A DNA stretch of 64,000 nt from Gillisella vitis (GTDB lineage: Bacteria > Pseudomonadota > Alphaproteobacteria > Rhizobiales > Rhizobiaceae). Location of the stretch: contig NZ_CP056047.1 in NCBI RefSeq assembly GCF_021559775.1, forward strand, positions 3,403,501 through 3,467,500, given 5' to 3'. Position numbers and translations under genes: made by a program. The notes beneath the pieces were generated by a model that saw nothing but the letters and a program-made list of their open reading frames with translations, did no database searches and had not been told where the DNA came from. Positions 48,829-59,045 of this stretch are shown one piece after another; position 1 is the stretch's first letter; each line of letters opens with the position of its first letter.

Positions 48829-48914
48829 TGGCAGGATTTGCGATAGAGCGTGTCTCGTAAAGATGATGCGTCACATGTGAGCGATGCCGCAGATCGCCGA
48901 CAGATACGAGAGCC

Positions 48915-49646
48915 ATGAAGATTTCCCAAGCCATGGTGCTGGCCGCAGGGCTCGGCACAAGAATGCGTCCTATCACTGACACCATGCCAAAGCCTCTGGT
49001 GCGGGTGGCGGGCAAGACGCTGGTGGATTATGCGCTGGATCATTTGCAACAGGCGGGCGTAGAAACCGCTGTGGTCAACATTCACCATTTTCCAGAACAA
49101 ATGCTGGCGCATCTGGCCGGGCGCGATCAGCCCCGTATCCTGATTTCCGATGAGCGCGATGGCTTGATGAACAATGGCGGCGGCTTGGCCAAAGGCATCA
49201 AGCATCTCGTTCCCGGCCCGTTGCTGGTGATGAATGCCGACCTGTTCTGGATCGGTGAGCCGAAGGACCACCCCACCAATCTGCAAAGACTGGGGGAAGC
49301 CTTTGAGGCGGCACAGATGGATATGCTGATGCTCTGCGTTACGCTGGAACAGACCACCGGCCATAATGGCAAGAATGATTTCAACCTCGGTGCTGATGGC
49401 AGGCTGACCCGCTATCAGGCGGGCGATCCAAACCCGGTGGTCTATGCCGGGGCTTTGGCCATGCAGCACGACCTGCTGGACGATGCGCCTGATGATGCCT
49501 TCAATCTCAATATCTATTTCGACCGGGCCATTGCCAAGGGGCGGTTGTTCGGGCTGATGCTTCAGGGCCATTGGTTGACGGTTGGCACGCCGGAGGCGAT
49601 TGAAGAGGCGGAAACGGTGCTGGCCCGCCAGCCGCAGGACATCTGA
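48915..49646 (+). CDS. murU: N-acetylmuramate-1-phosphate uridylyltransferase MurU-like nucleotidyltransferase
   Basis: MurU makes UDP-MurNAc from MurNAc-1-phosphate, bypassing de novo synthesis and fosfomycin. The 243-residue protein has the nucleotidyltransferase signature AMVLAAGLGTRMRPITDTMP (residues 6-25), PKPLVRVAGKTLVDYALDHL, DERDGLMNNGGGLAKGIKHL and VMNADLFW near 105 with the metal aspartate. It is annotated in many genomes as mannose-1-phosphate guanylyltransferase; the preceding AmgK-like domain favours MurU. Its stop overlaps the addB ATG (TGATG). Confidence 0.87.
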   Translation: MKISQAMVLAAGLGTRMRPITDTMPKPLVRVAGKTLVDYALDHLQQAGVETAVVNIHHFPEQMLAHLAGRDQPRILISDERDGLMNNGGGLAKGIKHLVPGPLLVMNADLFWIGEPKDHPTNLQRLGEAFEAAQMDMLMLCVTLEQTTGHNGKNDFNLGADGRLTRYQAGDPNPVVYAGALAMQHDLLDDAPDDAFNLNIYFDRAIAKGRLFGLMLQGHWLTVGTPEAIEEAETVLARQPQDI

Positions 49647-52600
49647 TGTCCAGCCTGCAAGCCCGCATCTTCACCATTCCCCCGGATCGGCCTTTCCTGC
49701 GGCTGATTGCCGAGACCCTGTGCGATGGCCGTCTCGCCCCCGGCTTTCGCTATGATCCAGCCGATCCCCTGTCTTTGTCCAAGGTCACGATCCTGGTGCC
49801 AACTCGGCGCGCCGTGCGCGTGCTGCGTGCTCAGTTCGTCGAGGTGTTGGGTGGCCAATCCGCCATCCTGCCGATGATCAAGCCCCTGGGCGAAGCCGAG
49901 GATGATGCCAGTTATTTCGACGCGGATACCCCGGCGCTGCTGGCGTTGAACCCGCCGATCAGCAATACGGTGCGGCTGCTGGAACTGGCGCAGTTGATTC
50001 TTGCCTGGCGCAACAAGCTGCCGGATATCGTGCTGAGCATTCACACAGAGACCCCGCTCGTCGCTCCGGCCAGCCCGGCGGATGCCGTGTGGTTGGCGCG
50101 GGCGCTGGTGGAACTGATCGATTCGGTGGAAACCGAGGAGCGTGACTGGGCCGATCTCGACAAGCTCGATGCCCGTGATTTTGCCTCCTGGTGGCAATTG
50201 ACGCTGGCTTTCCTCGGCATAGCCAGCGCCTATTGGCCAGCCCGGCTGGAAGAGTTGAACCGGTCTTCGCCGGTTCTTCACCGCAACGCCCTGCTGCGCA
50301 CCGAGCGCGACCGTGTTGGTCAACTGTCTGATCCTCATCCGGTGATCGTTGCTGGCTCGACCGGCTCGATCCCTGCTGCGTCCGAGCTGATCGCCGCAGT
50401 GGCGCGCTTGCCTCAGGGGGTGATCGTGCTGCCGGGGTTGGACAAGGCCATGCCGGATGATCAGTGGCACAGCGTCGGGGGTGAACAGCCTCCCGGCATG
50501 CCGCCGGAGCCGACCGCCCGCACCCATCCGCAATACGGCCTGCACCGGCTTTTGGGCCGTCTAGGCTTGACCCGTGACGACGTGGGCGTGCTGGAAGAGG
50601 CAGAACCCGACCTTGCCGACCGCAGCGAAATTCTCTCCCGGGCGCTGTCGCCTGCCAAGGCAACTGACCAATGGACCGCCTGGCGGCAGGCATTCGGGGA
50701 TAACAGGTTTCAGGCCGCCTTTGCCGATGTGGCGCTGATTGAGGCGGCCAACGAGCGGGAAGAGGCGATCGCCATTGCCATTGCCCTCAGGCTGGCCCTG
50801 GAGCGGCCCGGTGCCGATGGCGGAGAAAGCCGCGCCGCGCTGATTACCCCTGACCGCAACCTTGCGCGTCGGGTTGCTTCGGAACTGGCCCGATTCGGCA
50901 TCGAAGCCGACGATTCGGCGGGTACGCCATTTTCGGCGACGCCGCAGGGCACGTTGCTGGTGCTGGTGTTGGAAGCGGTGTTGCGGCCCGGCGATCCGGT
51001 TGCCATCGTCTCCTTACTTAAGCACCCACTCGCCCGTTTTGGCTTGAGCGACGATGGACATCGTGAAGCCGCCGACGCTTTGGAAGCCATTGCGCTGCGC
51101 GGCGGCACCGGTGCCATCGACATCGCCGCGCTGGCACCGCTGTTCGATGAACAGGTGGTCGCCCAGTTCGACGACCGCCATCCACCGGCCTGGCGGCGCT
51201 CTTTTACCGATCAGACCCGGCAGCAGGCACGGATACTGGCCGAGGCAGTCGCAGAGGCGGTGGAACCGCTTGCCGGTCATGTCGTCGCCAAGCCGGATGG
51301 TCACCATTTCACCACCCGTTTGTCTTTGAGGGAATGGGCCGAGCGCACCGGTCAGGTGCTGGAGGCTGTGGCTCGAACCGATGAAGGCGATCTTGCCCCT
51401 CTTTGGGCCAATGAGGCCGGTGCCGTTTTGGCCCGGCTGCTCAGCGAAATCATGGAAACCGATGGCCAGCTAAGCGCTGATGGTCCGCAATGGATCGAGA
51501 TTGTCGCGGCGCTGACCGCCAGCGAATCGGTCAAGCCGAAATCGCTGCGCCATCCGCGGGTCTTCATCTTCGGCGCGCTGGAATCGCGGCTGCAAAACGT
51601 CGATACGATGATTCTCGGTGGGTTGAACGAAGGGGCCTGGCCCGGCACCACCACCAATAATCCATTTCTGTCACGCAGCATGAAAACCGAAATGGGGCTG
51701 GAGCCACCGGAACGGCAGATCGGCCAGCTTGCCCACGATTTCGAAATGGCCAATGGCACCCGCCACTTGATCTATTGCCGCGCCCTGCGGCAGGGATCGG
51801 CGCCCACCGTTGCCTCGCGCTGGCTGCAACGGCTGCTGGCGCTGGGTGGCAAGGATTTTGCTGAGGCCCTGAAAGCCAGAGGTGAGCGCTACCGGCATTT
51901 TGCCGAGTTGCTCGATAAAGGCGCAGATCAAGCGCCCGCCCAACGTCCGCAGCCAAAGCCGCCCGCCGATCTGCATCCGAAAACCTATTCCTTCAGCGAG
52001 GTCGGGCGTCTCAGGCGCGATCCCTATTCGATCTATGCCCGCCGCATTTTGAAACTCGATCCGGTCGAACCGTTCAACAGCGATCCAGGCGCCTCCGAGC
52101 GCGGCACGCTCTACCATGCGATTGTTGAGCAATTCGTGGCGCGTATGCCCGAAAAGCTGGGGCCTGACACTGAACAGCTGATGAGCGAGATTGCCGACAC
52201 GCTGTTTGCCGAGGAAAACCTGCCGCCGCATATTCACGTCGTCTGGCGCAAGCGTTTCTCTGAGGTTGGCCTCGCCTTTATCGAGTGGCAGCGCCAGCGT
52301 GATCCGGCCAAGCTGGTGACGGAAGCCCGCGCCGGGGTGGAACTCGGCGAGATCGATATCCGGCTCACTGGTATTGCCGACCGGATCGATATCCGGGCTG
52401 GTCACGCCGATATCATCGATTACAAGACCGGTCTCAACCCCAGTGTTTCCCAGGCCCGCAGCCTGCTTGACCCGCAACTGGCGCTGGAAGCTGCGGCGCT
52501 GACCATGGGGGCCTTCAAGGATGTCGGAAGGCTGAATCCGGATAATCTGATCTATGTCCGGCTGCGGCCCGGCGGGCGCTTTAAGGCCGATCAGGTTAAT

Positions 52601-52831
52601 AACGAGCTGACCGGCAAAGGCGACAAGGCAAAGTCGGCACTGGATCTGGCACATGAATCCATCTCGCAACTGACCCGCTTTGTCACCCTGCTGCAATCGG
52701 GCGAGCGCGGCTATGTCTCGCGGCTGATGCCAGCGATGATGAATGATTTCAGCGGCGACTACGATCATCTGGCCCGCGTCGCTGAATGGTCCACCGCTGA
52801 AGCGGCAGAGGAGAGCAGCAGTGATGACTGA
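49646..52831 (+). CDS. addB: Double-strand break repair protein AddB
   Basis: AddB with AddA forms the alphaproteobacterial helicase-nuclease that resects DNA ends, the RecBCD counterpart. The 1061-residue protein starts MSSLQARIFTIPPDRPFLRL. It has a UvrD-like but degenerate helicase part (TILVPTRRAVRVLRAQFVE near 45), ALESRLQNVDTMILGGLNEG near 645, and a C-terminal PD-(D/E)XK nuclease with EIDIRLTGIADRIDIRAGHA then DIIDYKTG near 930. Its start overlaps murU, and its end overlaps addA by eight bases. Confidence 0.94.
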   Translation: MSSLQARIFTIPPDRPFLRLIAETLCDGRLAPGFRYDPADPLSLSKVTILVPTRRAVRVLRAQFVEVLGGQSAILPMIKPLGEAEDDASYFDADTPALLALNPPISNTVRLLELAQLILAWRNKLPDIVLSIHTETPLVAPASPADAVWLARALVELIDSVETEERDWADLDKLDARDFASWWQLTLAFLGIASAYWPARLEELNRSSPVLHRNALLRTERDRVGQLSDPHPVIVAGSTGSIPAASELIAAVARLPQGVIVLPGLDKAMPDDQWHSVGGEQPPGMPPEPTARTHPQYGLHRLLGRLGLTRDDVGVLEEAEPDLADRSEILSRALSPAKATDQWTAWRQAFGDNRFQAAFADVALIEAANEREEAIAIAIALRLALERPGADGGESRAALITPDRNLARRVASELARFGIEADDSAGTPFSATPQGTLLVLVLEAVLRPGDPVAIVSLLKHPLARFGLSDDGHREAADALEAIALRGGTGAIDIAALAPLFDEQVVAQFDDRHPPAWRRSFTDQTRQQARILAEAVAEAVEPLAGHVVAKPDGHHFTTRLSLREWAERTGQVLEAVARTDEGDLAPLWANEAGAVLARLLSEIMETDGQLSADGPQWIEIVAALTASESVKPKSLRHPRVFIFGALESRLQNVDTMILGGLNEGAWPGTTTNNPFLSRSMKTEMGLEPPERQIGQLAHDFEMANGTRHLIYCRALRQGSAPTVASRWLQRLLALGGKDFAEALKARGERYRHFAELLDKGADQAPAQRPQPKPPADLHPKTYSFSEVGRLRRDPYSIYARRILKLDPVEPFNSDPGASERGTLYHAIVEQFVARMPEKLGPDTEQLMSEIADTLFAEENLPPHIHVVWRKRFSEVGLAFIEWQRQRDPAKLVTEARAGVELGEIDIRLTGIADRIDIRAGHADIIDYKTGLNPSVSQARSLLDPQLALEAAALTMGAFKDVGRLNPDNLIYVRLRPGGRFKADQVNNELTGKGDKAKSALDLAHESISQLTRFVTLLQSGERGYVSRLMPAMMNDFSGDYDHLARVAEWSTAEAAEESSSDD

Positions 52832-55800
52832 TCCGGACATGCTGCGCGATGGCGATGACCCCATTGACTGGACCACACGGCAGCAATCGCTGGCCTCCGA
52901 CCCGGCCCGGTCTGCCTGGGTCTCGGCCAATGCCGGGTCCGGCAAGACCCATGTGCTGACACAGCGTGTGATTCGCTTGCTGCTGGCGGGGGCGCGGCCC
53001 TCTTCGATTCTTTGCTTGACCTATACCAAGGCCGCTGCCTCGGAAATGTCGAACCGGGTGTTCGACCGGCTTGCCGAATGGGCTACCCTTCCCGACGAGG
53101 AGCTTGCCCGCCGCATTGAAACCATCGAACGCCAACCGCCTGACCGCATGAAAATTGCCGAGGCGCGGCGGCTGTTTGCCCGCGCCCTGGAAACACCGGG
53201 CGGCTTGAAAATCCAGACCATCCATGCCTTTTGCGAGGCGCTGCTGCACCAGTTTCCGCTGGAAGCCAATGTGGCTGGGCATTTTTCGGTGCTGGACGAC
53301 CGCGCCGCGTCGGTGCTTTTGGCTGATGCCCGCCGGTCGCTGCTGACAGCGACCGCTGCCGAAGACGATGCAAACCTTGCTGAAGCCTTTGCCGAAGTGT
53401 TGAGCCTTGGCGATGAATTCGGGCTGGAAAACCTGCTGTCGGACATCGTTTCCAACCGCCATGCGGTACGCGGCTTTCTGGCGGTAGCCCGCCGAAAGGG
53501 CGGCGTGGAGAGTGCTTTGCGCAACGCCTTGGGTCTGGAGCCTGACGAAACCGAGATATCGCTGGCCGAAGCCTATTGGCCGCTTCCTTCACTCTCCGGT
53601 CCGCAGCTTTCCACCTATATCGATCTGGCGCTCACCAAGGGCGGTTCCCTTGTGCAGGGCGTCGCCCTGACGCTGGAGCGCGCCGTGCGCCAGCCTGACG
53701 CGCTGATCCGGGCGCAATTGCTGGAAGAGGCCTTCTATACCGGCTCCGATAAACCAAAAGCCGACCGGTCGCTGATTGCCGCCGCCATGAACAAGGCGGC
53801 CCCTTATCTGTCGGATGCGATTTTTGCGGCCCGCGACCATGTGGTGGCCTGCCGTGAGCGTCTGCGGCTGTTTCGGCTGTTCAAAGCAACGCGGGCGGCG
53901 CTAACGCTGGCCGAGCGGCTGGACCATGATTATGAAGAGCTGAAAAAGCGCAGCAGCCAGCTGGATTTCGAGGATCTGATTGCCCGCACCGCCGAGCTTT
54001 TGACCCGCAGCACGGTCGGCCCGTGGGTGCATTACAAGCTGGATCAGGGCATCGACCATATTCTGGTCGATGAGGCGCAGGATACCAGCCCGGTACAATG
54101 GTCGGTGATCCGCTCGCTGCGGGAAGATTTCTTTTCCGGCCTGAGCGCCCGTCCGGTCCGCCGCACCTTCTTTGCCGTTGGCGATGAGAAACAATCGATC
54201 TACTCCTTCCAAGGCGCAAAGCCGGAACGGTTTTCGCAGGAAGCCCGCGAGACCGAGCAGGAAGTGGCGCGTGGCGGCGAAAGCTTCAGTGCGGTGCGCC
54301 TGCCGCTGTCCTTCCGCTCCACCAATGCGGTGTTGTCAGCCGTCGATCAGGTGTTTTCGGTCACCGAGAACGCCCGCGGCCTTTCGGCTGTTGCGGAACC
54401 AGTGGTGCATATGTCGAGCCGCATCGGCCATCCCGGTGCGGTTGAAGTCTGGGAGATGATCGCGCCGGAAGGCAGCGAAAGTGAAGAGGATTGGACCGCA
54501 CCCTTTGATGCAACGCCGGAAAATGCGCCCTCTGCCATGCTGGCGCGGCGGATCGCCCAGCGGATCGAGATCATGCTGGCCCGCGAGACCATCGTGGAAA
54601 AGGGGGTGGAGCGGTCCATAGAAGCAGGCGACATCCTCATTCTGGTGCGCAAACGCGGCGCTTTCGTCAATGCGCTGACACGGGCCTTGAAGCGGCGCAG
54701 CAATATTCCGGTGGCCGGGGCCGACCGGTTGCGGCTGACAGGCCATATCGCCGTGCAGGATCTGCTGGCACTAGGGCGATTCGTTCTTTTCACCGCCGAT
54801 GACCTGTCGCTGGCGGCGCTGCTGAAAAGCCCGTTGTTCAACCTGAGCGAAGACGATGTGTTTGAAGTGGCGGCAAGGCGCGGCGAGATCTCGGTGTTTG
54901 CCGAGATTGCCCGGCTGGCGGAAGCCGGATCAGAAAAATGGCAGGCGGCCCTTGCCCGTTTGCACCGCTATATGGCCTTGGCGCGGGATCTTCTGCCCCA
55001 TGATTTCTATGGTCGGGTGCTTGGTCCCCTGGGGGGACGACGCGACTTTCTGGCTCGGCTTGGCAGCGAGGTCAGCGATATCATCGATGAATTCCTGACC
55101 TTTACTCTTTCCCATGAACAGGCGGGCCTGCCGGGCCTGCAATCCTTCATCACCACGCTGGAGCAGGAAGCGCCGGAAGTGAAGCGCGAACAGGACAAGG
55201 AGCGCAGCGAGGTGCGCATCATGACCGTTCATGCCTCCAAGGGGCTGGAAGCACCGATTGTCTTTCTGGTCGATGATGGCTCCAAAGCCTTCAACCATAC
55301 ACATCTGCCAAAATTCCGGATGATCGAGACCGGAGCGCAGCCTCCGGAATGCCCCGTTTGGGTGCCGGTGAAAGCGGTTGATAATCCTCTGACCGCTGAG
55401 GACGTGGCAAAGCGAAAACAGGCCATTGAGGAGGAATATCGACGCCTGCTCTATGTCGGCATGACGCGGGCTGCCGACCGGCTGGTGGTCTGCGGCTATC
55501 GCGGCAAGCAGGTGCAGACCGAAATCTGGCACCAGATGGTCTGGTCGGCCCTGATGCTTGATACAGAACGGTGCCGGGAGCAACGCTTTGGCGGGCCGGA
55601 GGGCGATTGGACCGGGCTGCTCTGGGAAAATGCCGTCGTTCCGGGCCGATTCGAACGACAGGAAAAACGCCAGGAAAAACGGGAGCTGGAAACCTTGCCG
55701 GAGGCGCTGCTGCGCCCAGCCCCGCCACCGCCGCGCTTGCCACGGCCTTTAAGCCCGTCCGGGGTCGGGATCGAGGTGAATGACGAGGACGGCGACCTGC

Positions 55801-56372
55801 TGCTGCGCTCCCCGCTGTTCAGCAAGGGTGAGGATGCCGGGTTGGCGCTGCAAAAGGGCCGGTTGGTGCATCGGATGCTGCAAATGTTGCCGGGTCTGCC
55901 CGCCGAGGAACGCAAACCCGCCGCCCGCCGCTATGGTGAACGCGCCGCCCGGTTCTGGCCCGCCCATGAGCGCGACCGCTTGGTGGAGAGTGTTTTGGCT
56001 ATTCTTGACCATCCGGCCTTGAGCGAGGTGTTTTCCAGCCATGCGCAGACGGAATTTTCGCTGATGGGAACCATCCGGCTTGGCGCAGAACAGCGCGCCG
56101 TCTCGGCGCGAGTGGACCGAATGGCGGTTACGGACGAGAAAGTGATTCTGCTGGATTACAAGACCAACCGGCAGCCGCCGCGTCAGGAAAGTGAAGTGCC
56201 ACTGTCCCATTCGGCACAGCTTGCAATCTACCGCGAATTGCTGAAGCCGCTCTATCCTGGAAAAGTGATCGATTGCCTGCTGGTCTATACCGAAGGGCCA
56301 CATGTGGTGGCGCTGACGGAGGCGGGTTTGCACGGCGCATTACAAGAGCTTCAGACCATTCAAAACACCTAG
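52824..56372 (+). CDS. addA: Double-strand break repair helicase-nuclease AddA
   Basis: AddA is the active UvrD-type 3'-5' helicase and a nuclease of the AddAB complex. From ATG 52824 (GGAG at about eight to ten bases) it has 1182 residues. Walker A VSANAGSGKTHVLTQRVIRL lies near 33, TYTKAAASEM near 70, HILVDEAQDTSPVQW near 412, the motif VHASKGLEAPIVFLVDDGSK near 800 and LLYVGMTRAADRLVV near 878, ending with a PD-(D/E)XK nuclease (ARVDRMAVTDEKVILLDYKT near 1095). An in-frame start at 52743 is unsupported. In related rhizobia trxA follows; here glcB does. Confidence 0.95.
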   Translation: MTDPDMLRDGDDPIDWTTRQQSLASDPARSAWVSANAGSGKTHVLTQRVIRLLLAGARPSSILCLTYTKAAASEMSNRVFDRLAEWATLPDEELARRIETIERQPPDRMKIAEARRLFARALETPGGLKIQTIHAFCEALLHQFPLEANVAGHFSVLDDRAASVLLADARRSLLTATAAEDDANLAEAFAEVLSLGDEFGLENLLSDIVSNRHAVRGFLAVARRKGGVESALRNALGLEPDETEISLAEAYWPLPSLSGPQLSTYIDLALTKGGSLVQGVALTLERAVRQPDALIRAQLLEEAFYTGSDKPKADRSLIAAAMNKAAPYLSDAIFAARDHVVACRERLRLFRLFKATRAALTLAERLDHDYEELKKRSSQLDFEDLIARTAELLTRSTVGPWVHYKLDQGIDHILVDEAQDTSPVQWSVIRSLREDFFSGLSARPVRRTFFAVGDEKQSIYSFQGAKPERFSQEARETEQEVARGGESFSAVRLPLSFRSTNAVLSAVDQVFSVTENARGLSAVAEPVVHMSSRIGHPGAVEVWEMIAPEGSESEEDWTAPFDATPENAPSAMLARRIAQRIEIMLARETIVEKGVERSIEAGDILILVRKRGAFVNALTRALKRRSNIPVAGADRLRLTGHIAVQDLLALGRFVLFTADDLSLAALLKSPLFNLSEDDVFEVAARRGEISVFAEIARLAEAGSEKWQAALARLHRYMALARDLLPHDFYGRVLGPLGGRRDFLARLGSEVSDIIDEFLTFTLSHEQAGLPGLQSFITTLEQEAPEVKREQDKERSEVRIMTVHASKGLEAPIVFLVDDGSKAFNHTHLPKFRMIETGAQPPECPVWVPVKAVDNPLTAEDVAKRKQAIEEEYRRLLYVGMTRAADRLVVCGYRGKQVQTEIWHQMVWSALMLDTERCREQRFGGPEGDWTGLLWENAVVPGRFERQEKRQEKRELETLPEALLRPAPPPPRLPRPLSPSGVGIEVNDEDGDLLLRSPLFSKGEDAGLALQKGRLVHRMLQMLPGLPAEERKPAARRYGERAARFWPAHERDRLVESVLAILDHPALSEVFSSHAQTEFSLMGTIRLGAEQRAVSARVDRMAVTDEKVILLDYKTNRQPPRQESEVPLSHSAQLAIYRELLKPLYPGKVIDCLLVYTEGPHVVALTEAGLHGALQELQTIQNT

Positions 56373-56719
56373 TGCACTGACGCATTCACTTCGTTCATGC
56401 TTTCGTGCACTCATCTTTTGTTTATGCATCGATTTTTCCAAACTCGGCTGAAGCCTCCGTTTGGATCGATGCACTAGGGTTTGTCGGTCAAATGTGCGGA
56501 GCGGCAATTCGTCTCGGACGCACCAAAAGGCTTATTTCCTATTTCGCCCAAATTTGCATAGATATTTCAGATTTATGTCCGGTTGACAGCCAATCAAGAA
56601 CGGGGATGTTAGCGTGGGGAAGCAAATGCAGTGGCGGGAGGGGCTTGATAGCGTCTGGCGCGCATTGCACCGCGAACAGGCTTTGCCCCTTGATGAATGT
56701 GTTACCGCAGGAGGTTGAA
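56373..56719. other. addA-glcB intergenic region, possible inversion endpoint
   Basis: About 350 bases without a convincing gene. A frame in phase with glcB stays open from 56405 but lacks codon character and a ribosome binding site. GCACT and ATCGATG-type short repeats occur around 56373-56480. The glcB Shine-Dalgarno (GGAGG) is at its right end. It lacks the trxA gene expected after addA. Confidence 0.5.
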
Positions 56720-58912
56720 ATGGCGCGTGTCGAACAGTTTGGTCTGGCTATCGAGCAGGATCTCTATGATTTTCTGGTGAGCGAGGCCTTGCCGGGGACA
56801 GGCGTGGAGCCAGAGGCCTTCTTCCAGCATTTCTCCAGCCTCGTGCATGAGCTTGCGCCGAAGAATCGCGCCCTGCTGGCCAAGCGCGACGCCTTTCAAG
56901 CGCAGCTGGACAACTGGTACAAGCAAAACGGCGCCCCCTCGGATCTTGCGGCTTACGAAGCTTTCCTGCGCGATATCGGCTATCTCCTGCCGGAAGGGCC
57001 GGATTTTTCCGTGACGACCAGCAATGTCGACGCGGAAATCGCTTCGATTGCCGGGCCGCAGCTTGTCGTGCCTGTGATGAATGCCCGTTATGCCCTGAAT
57101 GCCGCAAACGCGCGTTGGGGTTCGCTCTACGACGCGCTCTACGGAACGGATGCGATCTCCGAGGCCGACGGTGCCGAAAAGGGCAGGGGGTATAATCCCA
57201 AACGTGGCGAAAAGGTTATTGCCTGGGCGCGGGCTTTCCTCGATCAGTCCGTGCCTCTGGCGGGTGGCCGCTGGGCGGATGTGGCGGGCCTTGCGCTGAC
57301 TGATGGCTATCTTGATGTAACGCTGGCCTCCGGCGACAAGACCGGGTTGATGGACCCTTCGCAACTGGTGGGGCAACTGGCGGGAACGTTCAGCGAGGAC
57401 GCCAGCGTGACGTCTTATCTTTTGCGCCGCAACGGTCTGCATGTGGAAATCTGCATTGACGCCAAAGGTGCGATTGGTGCTGCCGATAAGGCGAATATCA
57501 ATGATATCAGACTGGAATCGGCGATTACCGCTATCATGGACTGCGAGGATTCGGTTGCCGCCGTCGATGCTGAGGACAAGATCCTGGCCTATTCCAACTG
57601 GCTCGGCTTGATGAAGGGCGATCTGGAGGAAGTGGTTGCCAAGGGCGATCACGTCTTTACCCGTACCCTCAACCCCGATCTCGAATTCACCGATCCGCAG
57701 GGCAAGCCCTTTACCGTAGCCAGCCGGTCGCTGATGCTGATTCGCAATGTCGGGCACCTGATGACCAATCCGGCCATTCTGGATCGCGACGGTGCCGAGG
57801 TGCCGGAAGGCATTATGGATGCGATGGTGACCGCACTGATCGCGCTGCATGATATCGGACCGAATGGACGGCGGAAGAACTCCCGCCAGGGCTCAATGTA
57901 TGTGGTGAAGCCGAAAATGCATGGGCCGGAAGAAGTGGCTTTTGCCGTTGAAATCTTCACCCGTGTCGAACAAGCGCTGGGCATGGAACCCAATACGATC
58001 AAGATGGGCATTATGGATGAGGAGCGCCGTACCACGGTTAACCTCAAGGAATGCATCCGCGCCGCCAAGGACCGGGTGGTGTTCATCAATACCGGCTTCC
58101 TCGACCGCACTGGCGACGAAATCCATACGTCGATGGAAGCCGGGCCGATGATCCGCAAGGGCGATATGAAACAGGCCGCCTGGATTGCGGCTTATGAAAA
58201 CTGGAACGTCGATATCGGTCTGCAATGCGGCCTGTCCGGCCATGCCCAGATCGGCAAAGGCATGTGGGCCATGCCCGACCTGATGGCGGCGATGCTGGAA
58301 CAGAAGATCGCTCATCCGAAAGCCGGGGCCAATACGGCCTGGGTTCCATCACCAACGGCTGCAACATTGCATGCCACCCATTATCATCAGGTGGATGTCG
58401 CGGGCGTTCAGGCCGGATTGAAGAGCCGGACGCGGGCCAAGCTCTCCGATATTCTATCGGTGCCGGTGGCCTCGCGTCCCAACTGGACGCCGGAAGAAAT
58501 CCAGCGGGAGCTGGATAACAATGCCCAGGGCATTCTGGGCTATGTGGTCCGCTGGATCGACCAGGGCATCGGCTGCTCGAAAGTGCCTGACATTAACAAT
58601 GTCGGGCTGATGGAAGACCGCGCAACCCTGCGCATCTCCGCCCAGCACATGGCCAACTGGCTGCATCACGGTGTTGTCACTGAGGAACAGGTTGTCGAAA
58701 CGCTGAAACGGATGGCAGCCATTGTCGATCAGCAGAATGCGGGTGATTCGGCCTATCGCCCGATGGCTGCCGATTTCGGTACATCCATCGCTTTTCAGGC
58801 AGCGCTTGATCTGGTGTTGAAGGGCAGGGAGCAGCCGAACGGCTATACCGAACCGGTTCTGCACCGCCGCCGGCTTGAGTTGAAGGCCACAGCAATTCCA
58901 GCAAAAGTGTGA
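56720..58912 (+). CDS. glcB: Malate synthase G
   Basis: Malate synthase condenses glyoxylate and acetyl-CoA to malate in the glyoxylate shunt. The 730-residue G-type protein starts [20 protein letters not shown] after GCAGGAGGTTGAA. Family segments include [20 protein letters not shown] near 273, [17 protein letters not shown] near 337, [14 protein letters not shown] [20 protein letters not shown] near 430, and the aspartate-rich [20 protein letters not shown]. With pckA it supports growth on acetate, or on acetyl-CoA from PHB released by PhaZ. A parS-like site and a strong terminator follow. Confidence 0.96.
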   Translation: MARVEQFGLAIEQDLYDFLVSEALPGTGVEPEAFFQHFSSLVHELAPKNRALLAKRDAFQAQLDNWYKQNGAPSDLAAYEAFLRDIGYLLPEGPDFSVTTSNVDAEIASIAGPQLVVPVMNARYALNAANARWGSLYDALYGTDAISEADGAEKGRGYNPKRGEKVIAWARAFLDQSVPLAGGRWADVAGLALTDGYLDVTLASGDKTGLMDPSQLVGQLAGTFSEDASVTSYLLRRNGLHVEICIDAKGAIGAADKANINDIRLESAITAIMDCEDSVAAVDAEDKILAYSNWLGLMKGDLEEVVAKGDHVFTRTLNPDLEFTDPQGKPFTVASRSLMLIRNVGHLMTNPAILDRDGAEVPEGIMDAMVTALIALHDIGPNGRRKNSRQGSMYVVKPKMHGPEEVAFAVEIFTRVEQALGMEPNTIKMGIMDEERRTTVNLKECIRAAKDRVVFINTGFLDRTGDEIHTSMEAGPMIRKGDMKQAAWIAAYENWNVDIGLQCGLSGHAQIGKGMWAMPDLMAAMLEQKIAHPKAGANTAWVPSPTAATLHATHYHQVDVAGVQAGLKSRTRAKLSDILSVPVASRPNWTPEEIQRELDNNAQGILGYVVRWIDQGIGCSKVPDINNVGLMEDRATLRISAQHMANWLHHGVVTEEQVVETLKRMAAIVDQQNAGDSAYRPMAADFGTSIAFQAALDLVLKGREQPNGYTEPVLHRRRLELKATAIPAKV

Positions 58913-58953
58913 AACGGTTTTGCGTCTGGAACGATGCGACGAAACAGACTGAA

Positions 58954-58969
58954 ATTTTCACGTGAAACA
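58954..58969. promoter_or_regulatory. parS: parS-like ParB binding site after glcB
   Basis: ATTTTCACGTGAAACA matches the parS consensus at 14 of 16 positions, in non-coding DNA between the glcB stop and its terminator. It is about 54 kb from the candidate origin. Confidence 0.72.
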
Positions 58970-58974
58970 AAAAA

Positions 58975-59001
58975 GCCGCCGGAGCGATCCGGCGGCTTTT
59001 T
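58975..59001. terminator. glcB terminator, bidirectional
   Basis: GCCGCCGG-AGCGAT-CCGGCGGC (58975-58996), preceded by a long A-run and followed by five T. It serves glcB and the convergent L,D-transpeptidase gene. Confidence 0.92.
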
Positions 59002-59045
59002 CATGGAGGGTTATCAGGCGTTATTATAACCCTGATTGTCTGAAC

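Noticed and set aside
56405..56719. Long N-terminal extension of glcB
   Set aside because: The frame is open by chance; the GGAGG before ATG 56720 and the family N-terminus decide the start.
27573..56719. Inverted repeats or an IS at the suspected inversion endpoints
   Set aside because: I compared 27573-27770 with 56373-56719 by eye and saw no long matching or complementary stretch, and no transposase.
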